A DNA stretch of 64,000 nt from Paracoccus xiamenensis (GCF_011308835.1 NZ_JAAOHY010000002.1:283333-347332), one strand, 5' to 3'. Positions 55,150-64,000 are shown, numbered from the stretch's first letter. Numbers and translations are program-made. Notes: generated by a model from the letters alone, not told the origin.

Positions 55150-55164
55150 TTACCAAATATTTAC
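55150..55164. promoter_or_regulatory. CtrA-like site between fliK and the flgJ-like gene
   Basis: TTACCAAATATTTAC has the spacing of a CtrA box (TTAC-N7-TTAC), with one change in each half from TTAA. It lies in the divergent region between fliK and the flgJ-like gene and resembles the fliF/fliL site when read on the other strand (TAACCAATAATTAA). Binding is inference. Confidence 0.4.
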
Positions 55165-55205
55165 CGCCAGCTGCTAATTGGTAAGTGTACGAATAGGAGG
55201 AGCCG

Positions 55206-55436
55206 ATGCGTATAGAAAACAATTTGCAATTCTACTCATCAGCCAAGGCGCCCACGGCTCGTCTTGAACAGGCATTTCTTGAAGAGATGATGAAATACGC
55301 ATTTCCGCAGGTCGGGGCGGCTGGTTTTTCGGGGGGGCTGGGCGAGGATCAGTTCGCGTCTTTCATGAATCGGGAATATGCACAAATGTTGGCGACGCGA
55401 ATCGAACTGGGCGTCGAGGAGGTCGATCATGGGTAA
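55206..55436 (+). CDS. Rod-binding protein, FlgJ N-terminal type
   Basis: Short protein of 76 residues matching only the rod-binding domain of FlgJ: LEQAFLEEMMKYAFPQ near the N-terminus and the closing FASFMNREYAQMLATRIELG. The muramidase domain of enterobacterial FlgJ is absent, as is usual in alphaproteobacteria. It helps rod assembly in the periplasm. GGAGGAG precedes the start. It overlaps the next gene by eight bases. Confidence 0.88.
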   Translation: MRIENNLQFYSSAKAPTARLEQAFLEEMMKYAFPQVGAAGFSGGLGEDQFASFMNREYAQMLATRIELGVEEVDHG

Positions 55437-55737
55437 TCCCGGCACATGGCTGGAGAGCGCGGCCGATGCGCTGATTCGCGGCGAGGTGGACGAGGCGACG
55501 CGTCACCTTTCCCTGGTAGAGCAGCGGCTGGGAACGATGACGCCGCGTGATCGCGCGGATCTTCAGCCCCGCCTCGACAGATTGGCTTCGCTTGCTCAAG
55601 CCACCGCTCTGGGCATCGAGGATGCGCGAAAAATCATTGCCAGCGCCGGCACTTCGGCGCGCAGTGTGACCACCTATGATCGCTGCGGTGATGCGCAAAA
55701 GGTCAGCATGACAAAACCGGTTCTGGGTCGATATTGA
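55429..55737 (+). CDS. FlgN-like flagellar chaperone
   Basis: Helical protein of 102 residues. Its C-terminal part, LGIEDARKIIASAGTSARSV followed by TTYDRCG, resembles the end of FlgN-type export chaperones, which bind hook-filament junction proteins. GAGGAGG (55416-55422) fixes the start at 55429, inside the end of the flgJ-like gene. No FlgK or FlgL gene is near. Named by weak similarity. Confidence 0.55.
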   Translation: MGNPGTWLESAADALIRGEVDEATRHLSLVEQRLGTMTPRDRADLQPRLDRLASLAQATALGIEDARKIIASAGTSARSVTTYDRCGDAQKVSMTKPVLGRY

Positions 55738-55796
55738 GTAAAATGCGACGGAACTCTGCGTAGAAATTTTTCGGTGTTAGCAGATAAATAATAATT

Positions 55797-55813
55797 GGCC
55801 GGTAGAAACGGCC
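55797..55813 (+). other. Small hairpin in the flagellin leader
   Basis: GGCCG (55797-55801) and CGGCC (55809-55813) can form a short hairpin with a seven-base loop, 80 bases upstream of the flagellin start and inside an AT-rich leader. In Caulobacter, FlbT acts on the flagellin leader RNA; whether this hairpin has such a role is speculative. Confidence 0.35.
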
Positions 55814-55892
55814 TTGTGTTGAAAGCACCGGATATATCCGTGGTCAGAATGGCCTTAAATGCAACGGCAAATGCCATATTGAGGAGGACAAC

Positions 55893-56759
55893 ATGTCCAG
55901 CATTCTGACGAACAACGGCGCAATGGTTGCGCTGCAGACCCTGAAAGGGATCAATGCCAACCTGGCGAAGACCCAGGACCAGATCTCGACCGGCAAAGAC
56001 ATCAATAATGCCAAGGATGATGCTGCCATCTGGGCCATCTCGAAAGTGATGGAATCGGATGTCAACAGCTTCAAGGCGGTGTCAAAAAGCCTTTCGATGG
56101 CGACGGGCGCCATTTCGACTGCGGGCGCCGCAGCTGAAACCGTGCAGGAGCTTCTTGGTGAAATGAAGGCCAAGATTGTGGCTGCCAGGGACGGCAACTT
56201 TGATCGTGCGACTCTGCAGACTGATTTCAAAGACCTGAAAGCCCAGATCGAAACTACCGTGAAGGGTTCGCAGTTCAACGGGATCAATCTGGTCAATGGT
56301 GACCAGTTCGATGGTGCCTCGACCTTCAAGGCCCTGTCGGCGTTGAACCGGGCGCAGGACGGGACGGTCACGGCTGCTACGATTGATATCGACCTGACCA
56401 ACACCGACCTGCGAATTACGGGTGGTGGCGTGGCGGCCATGACCAATCTGGACGCGCTTGATCTGACATCCGTAACCGACTGGGACGCCACGCTGGCAAC
56501 CATCGAGGCCGCGATCGGCGCGTCGGTCGACGCCGCCTCGGCCTTTGGCTCGGCGAACAAGCGCATCGAAATTCAGTCCAGTTTCATCTCGAAGTTGGGC
56601 GACTCGATGACGTCGGCTGTCGGTTCGCTGGTCGATGCCGATATGGAAGAAGCCTCTGCCCGCCTGCAGGCGCTGCAGACTCAGCAGCAACTCGGCATCC
56701 AGTCGCTGTCGATTGCGAACCAGGCGCCGAAATCGCTGCTGTCGCTGTTCCGCGGTTAA
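55893..56759 (+). CDS. fliC: Flagellin
   Basis: Filament protein of 288 residues. Both helical D0/D1 termini are conserved: SSILTNNGAMVALQTLKGIN with TQDQISTGKDINNAKDDAAI at the N-terminus, and LQTQQQLGIQSLSIANQAPKSLLSLFRG (two overlapping parts) at the C-terminus. The middle region is short, so the filament surface domain is small, as in other alphaproteobacteria. A GAGGAGGAC ribosome site precedes it. The leader is AT-rich and over 100 bases. Confidence 0.97.
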   Translation: MSSILTNNGAMVALQTLKGINANLAKTQDQISTGKDINNAKDDAAIWAISKVMESDVNSFKAVSKSLSMATGAISTAGAAAETVQELLGEMKAKIVAARDGNFDRATLQTDFKDLKAQIETTVKGSQFNGINLVNGDQFDGASTFKALSALNRAQDGTVTAATIDIDLTNTDLRITGGGVAAMTNLDALDLTSVTDWDATLATIEAAIGASVDAASAFGSANKRIEIQSSFISKLGDSMTSAVGSLVDADMEEASARLQALQTQQQLGIQSLSIANQAPKSLLSLFRG

Positions 56760-56766
56760 TACCAAC

Positions 56767-56795
56767 GGCCGGGGCGGGTTTGACGCCCCGGCCTT
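56767..56795 (+). terminator. Strong hairpin after flagellin
   Basis: 10-bp perfect stem GGCCGGGGCG/CGCCCCGGCC with a seven-base loop, ending in TT, seven bases after the flagellin stop. Likely terminator or 3'-end stabiliser separating flagellin mRNA from flaF-flbT. Confidence 0.75.
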
Positions 56796-56819
56796 CACAT
56801 GCATTGACAGGGTGATTGG

Positions 56820-57185
56820 GTGATCGCAACCTCGATGGTCCGCGCTGCCGGATATGGCTCACCTCTCGCGAAATCGCCGCGCGAGGTGGAATACGAACTT
56901 TTCGCACGCGTTACGCGCGCGCTGCAGGCCGCCAGCCCAACGGGCTCTGGCCCGATGGGCGCGCAGGCGATTGTCGACAACAGTCATCTGTGGACGGAAT
57001 TGGCGGCCGATCTGGCCAGTCCGGAGAACGCACTCCCGGACGAGCTGAAAGGGCAATTGCTTTCGTTGGCGATGTTTTCGATCCGTTACGGAAATGGGGT
57101 TCTGGCAGGACGGGGCAATGTTTCCGCTCTGGTGGACATCAATCTCAGCATCATGAAGGGCCTTCGTGGCCAGGGGGGAGAATGA
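56820..57185 (+). CDS. flaF: Flagellar biosynthesis regulator FlaF
   Basis: Protein of 121 residues that favours flagellin synthesis and secretion in alphaproteobacteria, opposing FlbT. The family core is SPREVEYELFARVTRAL near residues 18-34. The start is GTG at 56820; an ATG five codons later is possible. Ends in ATGA overlap with flbT. It follows the flagellin hairpin. Confidence 0.92.
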   Translation: MIATSMVRAAGYGSPLAKSPREVEYELFARVTRALQAASPTGSGPMGAQAIVDNSHLWTELAADLASPENALPDELKGQLLSLAMFSIRYGNGVLAGRGNVSALVDINLSIMKGLRGQGGE

Positions 57186-57583
57186 GCGGCCTTATCCTGA
57201 AACTGGCACCGAATGAGAGGATCCTCATCAACGGGGCGGTCATTGAAAACGGTGACCGCAGGGCGCGGATATCCGTGAAGACGCCGCATGCGAATATTCT
57301 GCGACTGCGTGACGCGATTCACCCAGACGATGCGACAACCCCGGTCAGCCGCGTCTGCTATGAGGTGCAACTCATTCTGTCGGGCGACCGTGCGATTGAA
57401 GACGGTCGCAAGAACCTGCTTAGCGGGATCGAGCAGCTGACCCAGGTCTTCGAGGATCGCGACAGTCGCCATCTGCTTGGTGACGCCACTGAGGGGATCA
57501 TCGAAAACAATTTCTATCGCGCGCTTCGTGCCCTGCGCGATCTCCTGCCAAGAGAGGCGCGTCTGCTTGCGGTGCGGGGATGA
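57182..57583 (+). CDS. flbT: Flagellin synthesis repressor FlbT
   Basis: RNA-binding regulator of 133 residues. In Caulobacter, FlbT binds the flagellin leader and destabilises the message until the hook is complete. The sequence starts LILKLAPNERILINGAVIEN and holds the family's EVQLILSGDRAIEDGRKNL. Coupled to both neighbours by ATGA overlaps, so the FlaF:FlbT ratio is fixed by translation. Confidence 0.94.
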   Translation: MSGLILKLAPNERILINGAVIENGDRRARISVKTPHANILRLRDAIHPDDATTPVSRVCYEVQLILSGDRAIEDGRKNLLSGIEQLTQVFEDRDSRHLLGDATEGIIENNFYRALRALRDLLPREARLLAVRG

Positions 57584-58371
57584 GCTATCAGGTGTTCACG
57601 GGGACGGGTGGCCTGGCCGGATGGGCGCTGCTCGGCAAAACCTCTGTCCGGCAGCGAGAAATGGTTGCCGCTGACGGAGCGGTGACCACCGCGACCAACA
57701 ATTTTCGGGCCAAGATCGGCTCGGTTACCTCTGCCGACGAACTGCTGTCTGATTATCGCCTGCTGAATGTTGCGCTGCGCGCCTTTGGGCTGGAAGGCGA
57801 CCTTGGGAACAAGGCCTTCATCCGCAAGGTGCTGGAAAGCGATCTATCGGAGAAAGGCAGCCTGGCAAACCGCCTGTCGAACAAGAATTATCAGCGACTG
57901 GCCGAGGCTTTCGGGTTCAGCGCTGCTGGCCAAGCGCAGACTCAGGCGGCCGGCTTTGCCGATAAGATCACCGCGCAGTATATCGACCGAGAGTTCGAGG
58001 CGCGCGTAGGTGAGGGGGATCAGAACCTGCGGCTCGCCCTGAATGCGCGCCGCGAACTGGCCAGTATGGCCGAACGGTCTTCTTCCAACGATACCAAGTG
58101 GTATGAGGTACTGGGCAGCAAGCCTCTGCGTGCGGTGTTCGAAGGGGCTTTCGGTTTCGGCTCTGCCTATGCCAAGCTGCCAATCGACCGCCAGCTTCAG
58201 GAATTTACCGAGGCCGCGAAGAAGATGTTCGGCTCTGATGACATCAACCAGTTTGCCAATCCTGACAAAGTCGAGAAGTTGGTCCGCAATTTCCTGGCGC
58301 GAAGTGCAATTCATATCGACACGGCGACAAACCGATATTCAACTGCGCTGACCCTGCTGTCAGGCGGGTAA
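57580..58371 (+). CDS. DUF1217 flagellar protein
   Basis: Protein of 263 residues in a family found in alphaproteobacterial flagellar loci. Helical throughout; family-type segments are YRLLNVALRAFGLEGDLGNK and RLAEAFGFSAAG. No signal peptide. Coupled to flbT. Exact role unknown; it may be exported or a chaperone. Confidence 0.82.
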   Translation: MSYQVFTGTGGLAGWALLGKTSVRQREMVAADGAVTTATNNFRAKIGSVTSADELLSDYRLLNVALRAFGLEGDLGNKAFIRKVLESDLSEKGSLANRLSNKNYQRLAEAFGFSAAGQAQTQAAGFADKITAQYIDREFEARVGEGDQNLRLALNARRELASMAERSSSNDTKWYEVLGSKPLRAVFEGAFGFGSAYAKLPIDRQLQEFTEAAKKMFGSDDINQFANPDKVEKLVRNFLARSAIHIDTATNRYSTALTLLSGG

Positions 58372-58550
58372 ACGGCGCGACGGGCGGCGGACGTGGCGGG
58401 GCGGACGTTATGATGCGGTGACCGGCGCAAAATCATGGCCGCGCCGGCCCCCGATAGCCAAGGAATCCGGCTAGCAGCCCCTTGCTTCCCTGCGAGGCAT
58501 CACTATAACCCCGGTCGATTTGCCGACAGTTCAGCGCCCGGGGGCCAGCC

Positions 58551-61500
58551 ATGCCGAAGAGAACCGACATCCAGTCCATCCTCATTATCGGTGCCGGGCC
58601 TATCGTCATCGGACAGGCCTGCGAGTTCGACTATTCTGGCGCACAGGCCTGCAAGGCGCTGCGCGAAGAAGGCTATCGCGTCATCCTCGTGAACTCGAAC
58701 CCGGCGACGATCATGACCGACCCGGAAATGGCGGATGCCACCTATATCGAACCGATCACGCCCGAGGTCGTCGAAAAGATCATCGCGGCGGAACGCCCGG
58801 ATGCCTTGCTGCCGACGATGGGCGGGCAGACCGCGCTGAATACCGCGCTGGCGCTTGCCGATGCGGGGGTGCTGAACAAATACAATGTCGAACTGATCGG
58901 CGCGCAGCGCGCCGCCATCGAAATGGCCGAAGATCGCAAGCTTTTCCGCGAAGCGATGGACCGGATCGGCCTGGAAAACCCCAAGGCGACCATCGTATCC
59001 GCGCCGAAGGATGCCAAGGGCCGTTACGACATCAATGCCGGCGTTGCGCAGGCCATGTCCGCACTGGAAGAAATCGGCCTTCCGGCGATCATCCGGCCGG
59101 CATTCACGTTGGGCGGAACCGGTGGCGGGGTCGCCTATAACCGGGACGACTATGAAGCCATCGTCCGGTCTGGGCTGGACGCCAGCCCCGTGGCGCAGGT
59201 GCTGATCGATGAAAGCCTGCTGGGCTGGAAAGAATACGAGATGGAGGTCGTGCGCGACCGCGCCGATAACGCCATCATCGTCTGCGCCATCGAAAACGTC
59301 GATCCGATGGGCGTGCATACCGGCGATTCGATCACCGTCGCACCGGCCCTGACCCTGACCGACCGCGAATATCAGCGGATGCGGAACGGCTCGATCGCCG
59401 TTCTGCGCGAAATCGGGGTCGAAACCGGCGGCTCGAACGTGCAATGGGCGATCAACCCGGCGGATGGCCGCATGGTGGTGATCGAAATGAACCCGCGCGT
59501 GTCGCGCAGCTCGGCGCTGGCATCGAAGGCTACGGGTTTCCCCATCGCCAAGATCGCAGCGAAACTGGCCGTCGGCTATACGCTGGACGAGCTGGACAAT
59601 GACATCACCAAGGTCACGCCGGCCAGCTTTGAACCCAGCATCGACTATGTCGTCACCAAGATTCCGCGCTTCGCGTTCGAGAAGTTCCCGGGCAGCAAGC
59701 CCGAACTGACCACCGCCATGAAGTCCGTGGGCGAGGTCATGGCGATTGGCCGCAGCTTCCACGAATCGCTGCAAAAGGCGCTGACCTCGATGGAAAACGG
59801 CCTGACCGGCCTTGATGACATCGCCATTCCGGGGGCCGAAGATGAGGGCAAGCCCGCCATCATCCGCGCCCTTGCCATGCAGACGCCCGACCGCATTCGC
59901 GTGGTTGCGCAGGCCATGCGGCACGGGCTGACGGATGAAGAAATTCACGCCGTCACGTCCTTCGATCCCTGGTTCCTCGCCCGCATTCGCGAGATCGTCG
60001 AGACTGAAGACCGCGTCCGCGAGAATGGCCTGCCCGAGGCCGAGGGCCTGCGTTCATTGAAGATGATGGGCTTCACAGACGCCCGTCTGGCCAAGCTGAC
60101 CGGCCGCGACGAAGCCGATATCCGCCGCATGCGCCATAACAACGGCCTGCATCCGGTCTTCAAACGCATCGACACCTGCGCCGCCGAATTCGAAGCGCAG
60201 ACCCCCTATATGTATTCGACCTATGAAGCCCCGGCGATGGGCGATGTCGAAAACGAAGCGCGCCCCAGCGACCGCAAGAAGGTCGTCATCCTCGGTGGCG
60301 GTCCGAACCGGATCGGGCAGGGGATCGAATTCGATTATTGCTGCTGCCACGCTTGTTTCGCGCTGACCGATGCCGGCTATGAAACCATCATGGTCAACTG
60401 CAACCCGGAAACCGTCAGCACTGATTACGACACCTCGGACCGGCTGTATTTCGAACCGCTGACGCTGGAACATGTGCTGGAAATCCTGGCGATCGAGCAG
60501 GAAAATGGCACGCTTCACGGTGTGATCGTGCAATTCGGCGGCCAGACCCCGTTGAAGCTGGCCGATGCGCTGGAAGCCGAGGGGATCCCGATCCTGGGCA
60601 CCTCGCCCGATGCGATCGACCTGGCCGAGGACCGCGAACGTTTCCAGAAACTGCTGCACGAGCTGGACCTGAAACAGCCCGTCAACGGCATCGCGCACAG
60701 CGACGAAGAAGCGCGCGAGATCGCGGCCCGCGTCGGTTTCCCGCTGGTGATCCGGCCGTCCTATGTGCTGGGCGGACGGGCCATGGAAATCGTGCGCGAC
60801 ATGGACCACCTGAACCGCTACATCACGCATGCCGTTGATGTATCAGGGAAAAACCCCGTGCTTCTGGACAACTACCTGTCCGGCGCGATTGAGGTGGACG
60901 TGGATGCCCTGTCGGACGGCAAGACCGTCCATGTCGCCGGCATCATGGAACATATCGAGGAAGCGGGCGTGCATTCGGGCGACTCCGCCTGCTCGCTGCC
61001 GCCCCACACGCTGGATGCGGCAACCATCGACGAACTGAAGCGCCAGACCGTCGCCATGGCCCTGAAGCTGGGCGTGGTCGGGCTGATGAACGTGCAATTC
61101 GCGATCAAGGACGGCCAGATCTTTGTGCTGGAGGTGAACCCCCGCGCCTCGCGCACCGTCCCCTTCGTCGCCAAGGCCACCGACAGCGCCATCGCCTCGA
61201 TTGCCGCGCGTCTGATGGCGGGCGAGCCGATGTCGAACTTCCCCGACCGCCCGCCTTACCCCAAAGGCGCCGGCCCCGAAGACCCGCTGCCCTTCGCCGA
61301 TCCGCTGACGCTGGCAGACCCGATTACTCCGTGGTTCTCGGTGAAAGAGGCCGTTTTGCCCTTCGCCCGCTTCCCCGGCGTCGACACGCTGCTTGGCCCC
61401 GAAATGCGTTCGACGGGCGAGGTCATGGGCTGGGACCGCAACTTCCCGCGTGCCTTCCTGAAATCCCAGCTTGGCGCCGGCATCACCCTGCCGCATGAGG

Positions 61501-61886
61501 GCCGCGTCTTCATCTCGATCAAGGATGCCGACAAGACGCCGGAACTGGCCCAGGCCGCCCGCGACCTGAAAGCCATGGGCTTCGGCATCGTCGCGACCGG
61601 CGGCACGGCGGATTTCCTTGCCCAGAACGGCGTTGAATCCGAGCGCGTCAACAAGGTTTATGAGGGCCGCCCGAACATCGTCGACCGCCTGAAGAATGAC
61701 GAAATCGCCATGGTCCTGAACACGACCGAGGGCGCCCAGGCCATCAACGACAGCCGCGAGATCCGCGCCGTCGCGCTCTATGACAAGATCCCCTATTACA
61801 CCACCGCCGCCGGCAGCATCGCTGCGGTCGCCGCGATCAAGTCGCGCGGCGAAGGCGAAGTAGGCGTCCGTTCGCTGCAAGCGTGA
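58551..61886 (+). CDS. carB: Carbamoyl-phosphate synthase large subunit
   Basis: Enzyme of 1111 residues, full length. It makes carbamoyl phosphate for arginine and pyrimidines from bicarbonate, ATP and ammonia delivered by CarA. Two ATP-grasp halves are visible: [19 protein letters not shown] near the N-terminus and [20 protein letters not shown] near residue 580, each with [15 protein letters not shown] or [14 protein letters not shown] loops. The C-terminal allosteric domain follows ([14 protein letters not shown]). The ribosome site is weak. carA is not adjacent. Confidence 0.97.
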   Translation: MPKRTDIQSILIIGAGPIVIGQACEFDYSGAQACKALREEGYRVILVNSNPATIMTDPEMADATYIEPITPEVVEKIIAAERPDALLPTMGGQTALNTALALADAGVLNKYNVELIGAQRAAIEMAEDRKLFREAMDRIGLENPKATIVSAPKDAKGRYDINAGVAQAMSALEEIGLPAIIRPAFTLGGTGGGVAYNRDDYEAIVRSGLDASPVAQVLIDESLLGWKEYEMEVVRDRADNAIIVCAIENVDPMGVHTGDSITVAPALTLTDREYQRMRNGSIAVLREIGVETGGSNVQWAINPADGRMVVIEMNPRVSRSSALASKATGFPIAKIAAKLAVGYTLDELDNDITKVTPASFEPSIDYVVTKIPRFAFEKFPGSKPELTTAMKSVGEVMAIGRSFHESLQKALTSMENGLTGLDDIAIPGAEDEGKPAIIRALAMQTPDRIRVVAQAMRHGLTDEEIHAVTSFDPWFLARIREIVETEDRVRENGLPEAEGLRSLKMMGFTDARLAKLTGRDEADIRRMRHNNGLHPVFKRIDTCAAEFEAQTPYMYSTYEAPAMGDVENEARPSDRKKVVILGGGPNRIGQGIEFDYCCCHACFALTDAGYETIMVNCNPETVSTDYDTSDRLYFEPLTLEHVLEILAIEQENGTLHGVIVQFGGQTPLKLADALEAEGIPILGTSPDAIDLAEDRERFQKLLHELDLKQPVNGIAHSDEEAREIAARVGFPLVIRPSYVLGGRAMEIVRDMDHLNRYITHAVDVSGKNPVLLDNYLSGAIEVDVDALSDGKTVHVAGIMEHIEEAGVHSGDSACSLPPHTLDAATIDELKRQTVAMALKLGVVGLMNVQFAIKDGQIFVLEVNPRASRTVPFVAKATDSAIASIAARLMAGEPMSNFPDRPPYPKGAGPEDPLPFADPLTLADPITPWFSVKEAVLPFARFPGVDTLLGPEMRSTGEVMGWDRNFPRAFLKSQLGAGITLPHEGRVFISIKDADKTPELAQAARDLKAMGFGIVATGGTADFLAQNGVESERVNKVYEGRPNIVDRLKNDEIAMVLNTTEGAQAINDSREIRAVALYDKIPYYTTAAGSIAAVAAIKSRGEGEVGVRSLQA

Positions 61887-61929
61887 ACCTGCGCGCAAAG
61901 GCGCACAGCCATTGCGGCATAATTATCTG

Positions 61930-61966
61930 GATGTCGCCGCACAGCGCGGCGACATCTGTTTCTTTC
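61930..61966 (+). terminator. Rho-independent terminator after carB
   Basis: 11-bp perfect stem GATGTCGCCGC/GCGGCGACATC with an ACAGC loop, then TGTTTCTTT. About 45 bases after the carB stop. Confidence 0.85.
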
Positions 61967-62099
61967 TGACTTCACCGGCGGCCCTCCGGCACGAAGCGTA
62001 AAAAAGGCGATACAATTCGCTAAGATATTGATAAAAAGCGCGTATGATCGCCGGTGAAAGCCGCAGCAACTGACGCGCTAACGATTCAGAAAGAGAGAC

Positions 62100-62531
62100 A
62101 TGATGGCCAGTGAAGTTAATCCCATCGCAACTCACTATCTGCCGCCCTTCATCACTGCGCCCGGCCAGACGGATTACTTTCTGGTCGGCATCGGCATCTT
62201 CCTTCTCATTCTCATCTTTCTGCTGGGCATCGCCTTCCTGTGGCTGCACAGCCTGCCCGAGCGTATGGCCCATAAAAGCCAGAAGCTTCAGTTCGAAATC
62301 GTGGCCGTCCTGTGCCTGCTCGCGCTGTTCACGCATAACAACCTGCTTTGGGGCATCGCGCTGCTGCTGGCGATGATCGACCTGCCCGACATTGCCACAC
62401 CGCTCGGCCGCATCTCGGACGCGCTGGAACGCATGGTCATGCCTCGGCGAACCGTCGTGACCGACCCGCCGCCTGCGCCGAACCCGCCACAGGCCGCCGA
62501 TCCTTCCGCTGACAGCAAGACCGGGGAATAA
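62100..62531 (+). CDS. Small two-helix inner-membrane protein paired with HlyD-type protein
   Basis: Protein of 143 residues with two membrane segments (YFLVGIGIFLLILIFLLGIA, then IVAVLCLLALFTHNNLLWGI) and a Pro-rich cytoplasmic tail. It resembles the small partner proteins (such as E. coli YiaW beside YiaV) that are encoded just before a membrane fusion protein, though not closely enough to name the family. Two ATGs stand in tandem at 62100 and 62103. It ends two bases before the next gene's start. Confidence 0.75.
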   Translation: MMASEVNPIATHYLPPFITAPGQTDYFLVGIGIFLLILIFLLGIAFLWLHSLPERMAHKSQKLQFEIVAVLCLLALFTHNNLLWGIALLLAMIDLPDIATPLGRISDALERMVMPRRTVVTDPPPAPNPPQAADPSADSKTGE

Positions 62532-62533
62532 TC

Positions 62534-63769
62534 ATGCTCGAAGTTCTCCTCTGCTCGCTGATCACCATCCTGCCCGACTACCTCTACCGCCGCTTTGCGC
62601 AGGGCAAACGGCTGGGGCGAGAGATCAACTTCTTCTCGGTCTGGTACGAACTGCGCTACGGCATCACCGCCTGCTTCATCCTGACCATCTCGCTGATCAC
62701 CGTGGTCTTCTTCTACCACCCCTCATCGACCGCGGTCGCCGTCCAGTTCCGCACCATCCCGATCCTTCCCGACGCCAGCGGCCGGGTCGAGGAGGTCTAC
62801 GTCACCTTCAGCGATGAGGTGCAGGCCGGCGATCCGCTGTTCCGCCTCGACACCGCGCGTCAGGAAGCCGCCGTTGAAACTCAGCGACGCGTGATCGCCG
62901 AAACCGAGGCCGCGATGACCGTCGCCGCCGCCGACGTGGCCGCCGCTGACGGCAATGTCAGCCAGGCCCGCGCCGCCCTGCAGAACGCGCAGGACCAGCT
63001 GCAAACCCGCCAGCAACTCGCCGCCTCCGGCTCCAACGCCGTCGCCCAACGCGAAATCGAGACGCTGGAACAGAACGCCGCCGCCGCCCAAGGCGCCGTT
63101 GCGGCGGCCGAGGCCGCGCGCACCGCCGCGCAGGAACGCCTGAACACGCTTCTGCCCGCCCAGAAAGCCACGGCAGAGGCCGCCCTTGAACAGGCCCAGA
63201 TCGAGATCGAGAAATCGACCATCCGCGCCGGCGTTTCGGGCCGCGTCGAACAATTCAGCCTGCGCCCCGGCGATTACGTCAGCCCGATCCTGCGCTCTGC
63301 CGGCCTGCTGATCCCGTCCGAGGCCGGCCGCCAATCCGTTCAGGCCGGCTTCGGCCAGATCGCCGCCCCGGTGATCGAGGTCGGCATGATCGGCGAAATC
63401 GCCTGCAGCACCACGCCCTGGCGGGTCATCCCCGTCACCGTGGCCGAGAAACAGGACTACATCGCCTCCGGCCAGTTCGCCGGCGGCGAACGTCTGGTCG
63501 ATGTCGGCGCCGTCGCCCGCGATGGCACCGTCACCGTGTATTTTGAGCCTCTCTACGCAGGCGGCTTCGCAGACATCGTGCCGGGCAGCCAATGCATCGC
63601 CAACCTCTATTCCAACCACCACGACGAAATCGAGGACCCGAACACCTCCACCACCAAAGCCATCGCGCTGCACGCCGTCGACGCCCTGGGCCTGGTCCAC
63701 GCCCTGCTGATGCGCATGCAGGTGGCGATGATGCCGTTCAGGACGCTGGTGTTTTCGGGGGGGCATTGA
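62534..63769 (+). CDS. HlyD/EmrA-family membrane fusion protein
   Basis: Protein of 411 residues: a membrane helix near residues 40-60 (ITACFILTISLITVVFFYHP), a lipoyl half-motif (PDASGRVEEVYVTFSDEVQAG), a long Ala/Gln-rich coiled coil (about 115-215), the second half (TIRAGVSGRVEQFSLRPGDYV) and a beta-barrel end. Adaptors of this type link an inner-membrane pump to an outer-membrane channel. No pump gene is present beside it, as in YiaV-type pairs. The C-terminus (ALHAVDALGLVHALLMRMQV) is unusual and hydrophobic. Confidence 0.88.
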   Translation: MLEVLLCSLITILPDYLYRRFAQGKRLGREINFFSVWYELRYGITACFILTISLITVVFFYHPSSTAVAVQFRTIPILPDASGRVEEVYVTFSDEVQAGDPLFRLDTARQEAAVETQRRVIAETEAAMTVAAADVAAADGNVSQARAALQNAQDQLQTRQQLAASGSNAVAQREIETLEQNAAAAQGAVAAAEAARTAAQERLNTLLPAQKATAEAALEQAQIEIEKSTIRAGVSGRVEQFSLRPGDYVSPILRSAGLLIPSEAGRQSVQAGFGQIAAPVIEVGMIGEIACSTTPWRVIPVTVAEKQDYIASGQFAGGERLVDVGAVARDGTVTVYFEPLYAGGFADIVPGSQCIANLYSNHHDEIEDPNTSTTKAIALHAVDALGLVHALLMRMQVAMMPFRTLVFSGGH

Positions 63770-63880
63770 GGGGGGGGCGGCGCTTCGCAGCAAGCCGACT
63801 ATGATGGCTGAAGCAAATTCTCGCGCAACCCGCTAGAAGCTGGTCTCTCGGTTGAGGAAAGGCGGGATCACCATAGTCCT

Positions 63881-64000
63881 AGGGTCAGGATGCATTGATT
63901 TCTGTTGCGCTTCGTGATTCACGCCTCCGAAAACGGAGCGGTGACATGAGCGATCTCTTCTGGCTGACCGACGCGCAGATGGCGCGCCTGGCTCCCTTCT
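63881..64000 (+). mobile_element. Left end of an IS5-type insertion sequence (partial)
   Basis: Starting near CTAG at 63879-63883, the sequence GGGTCAGGATGCATTGATTT looks like an IS5-group terminal end, followed 60 bases later by the transposase start. The exact end and the target duplication cannot be fixed without the right end, which is outside the window. Confidence 0.6.
63946..64000 (+). CDS. IS5-family transposase, N-terminal fragment
   Basis: ATG 63946 begins MSDLFWLTDAQMARLAPF, the standard N-terminus of IS5/IS427-type transposases in Rhodobacteraceae and Paracoccus. It runs off the right edge. A ribosome site is seen as CGGAGCGGTGAC just before it. Confidence 0.85.
   Translation, partial: MSDLFWLTDAQMARLAPF

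Noticed and set aside
1..64000. CRISPR arrays, prophage or defence islands
   Set aside because: No regularly spaced direct repeats with spacers, no integrase, cas, restriction, toxin-antitoxin or phage structural genes were found on either strand.

Overview
The window looks like chromosome from a high-GC alphaproteobacterium of the Rhodobacteraceae, most likely Paracoccus or a close relative. Evidence: FlaF/FlbT flagellin regulators (alphaproteobacterial), a gltD-x-x-gltB arrangement, DUF6468 and MotE-like genes next to fliL, CtrA-like sites in flagellar promoter regions, and strong GC bias in third codon positions. The species call is inference, because no rRNA is present.

Layout. 1-3.2 kb: the end of a sugar (possibly polyol or inositol) catabolic operon on the minus strand (isomerase, dehydrogenase, ABC ATPase cut by the window edge), with a perfect LacI-family operator in front. 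3.5 kb: tRNA-Leu(CAG) with encoded CCA and a terminator. 3.8-5.6 kb: an NDUFA9-like protein and UppP. 5.7-13.2 kb: glutamate synthase, with two envelope-protein genes between gltD and gltB. 13.3-17 kb: small exported proteins, RsfS/RlmH ribosome-linked genes and an MscS-type channel. 17-21.6 kb: a tandem glycine riboswitch driving gcvT-gcvH-gcvP. 21.6-28.2 kb: a mixed set (MogA, an RTX/Hint protein behind an AT-rich leader, ArgG, an orphan Hpt protein, IlvA, an AT-rich P-loop orphan). 28.4-34 kb: thiolase, crotonase, AEC transporter, TrhO and a DASS transporter. 34.1-42 kb: nicotinate salvage (pncA-pncB), then a tightly overlapping minus-strand chain of RNA methyltransferase, ABC exporter, CCA transferase, Nudix hydrolase and Hsp33.

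42.1-58.4 kb: a flagellar locus built from divergent and convergent operons. fliF-fliH-fliN-fliP run on the minus strand. fliL-DUF6468-motE-motA-x-flhA-fliR-flhB-fliJ-like run on the plus strand. flgD and fliK are on the minus strand, followed by flgJ-like, flgN-like, fliC, flaF, flbT and a DUF1217 gene on the plus strand. The set is incomplete (no fliQ, fliG, fliM, motB, hook or rod genes here), so the rest must lie elsewhere. One small gene between motA and flhA is split by a frameshift, and FliK has three 48-residue tandem repeats.

58.5-64 kb: carB with a terminator, a small membrane protein paired with a HlyD-type membrane fusion protein, and the left end of an IS5-type transposase gene running off the window.

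Most of the window is ordinary housekeeping and motility. I did not find a defence island, CRISPR array, prophage or clear new multi-gene system. The best leads are the frameshifted flagellar gene, the FliK repeats, the RTX/Hint protein with its AT-rich promoter region, the P-loop orphan, and several short phased or inverted repeats.
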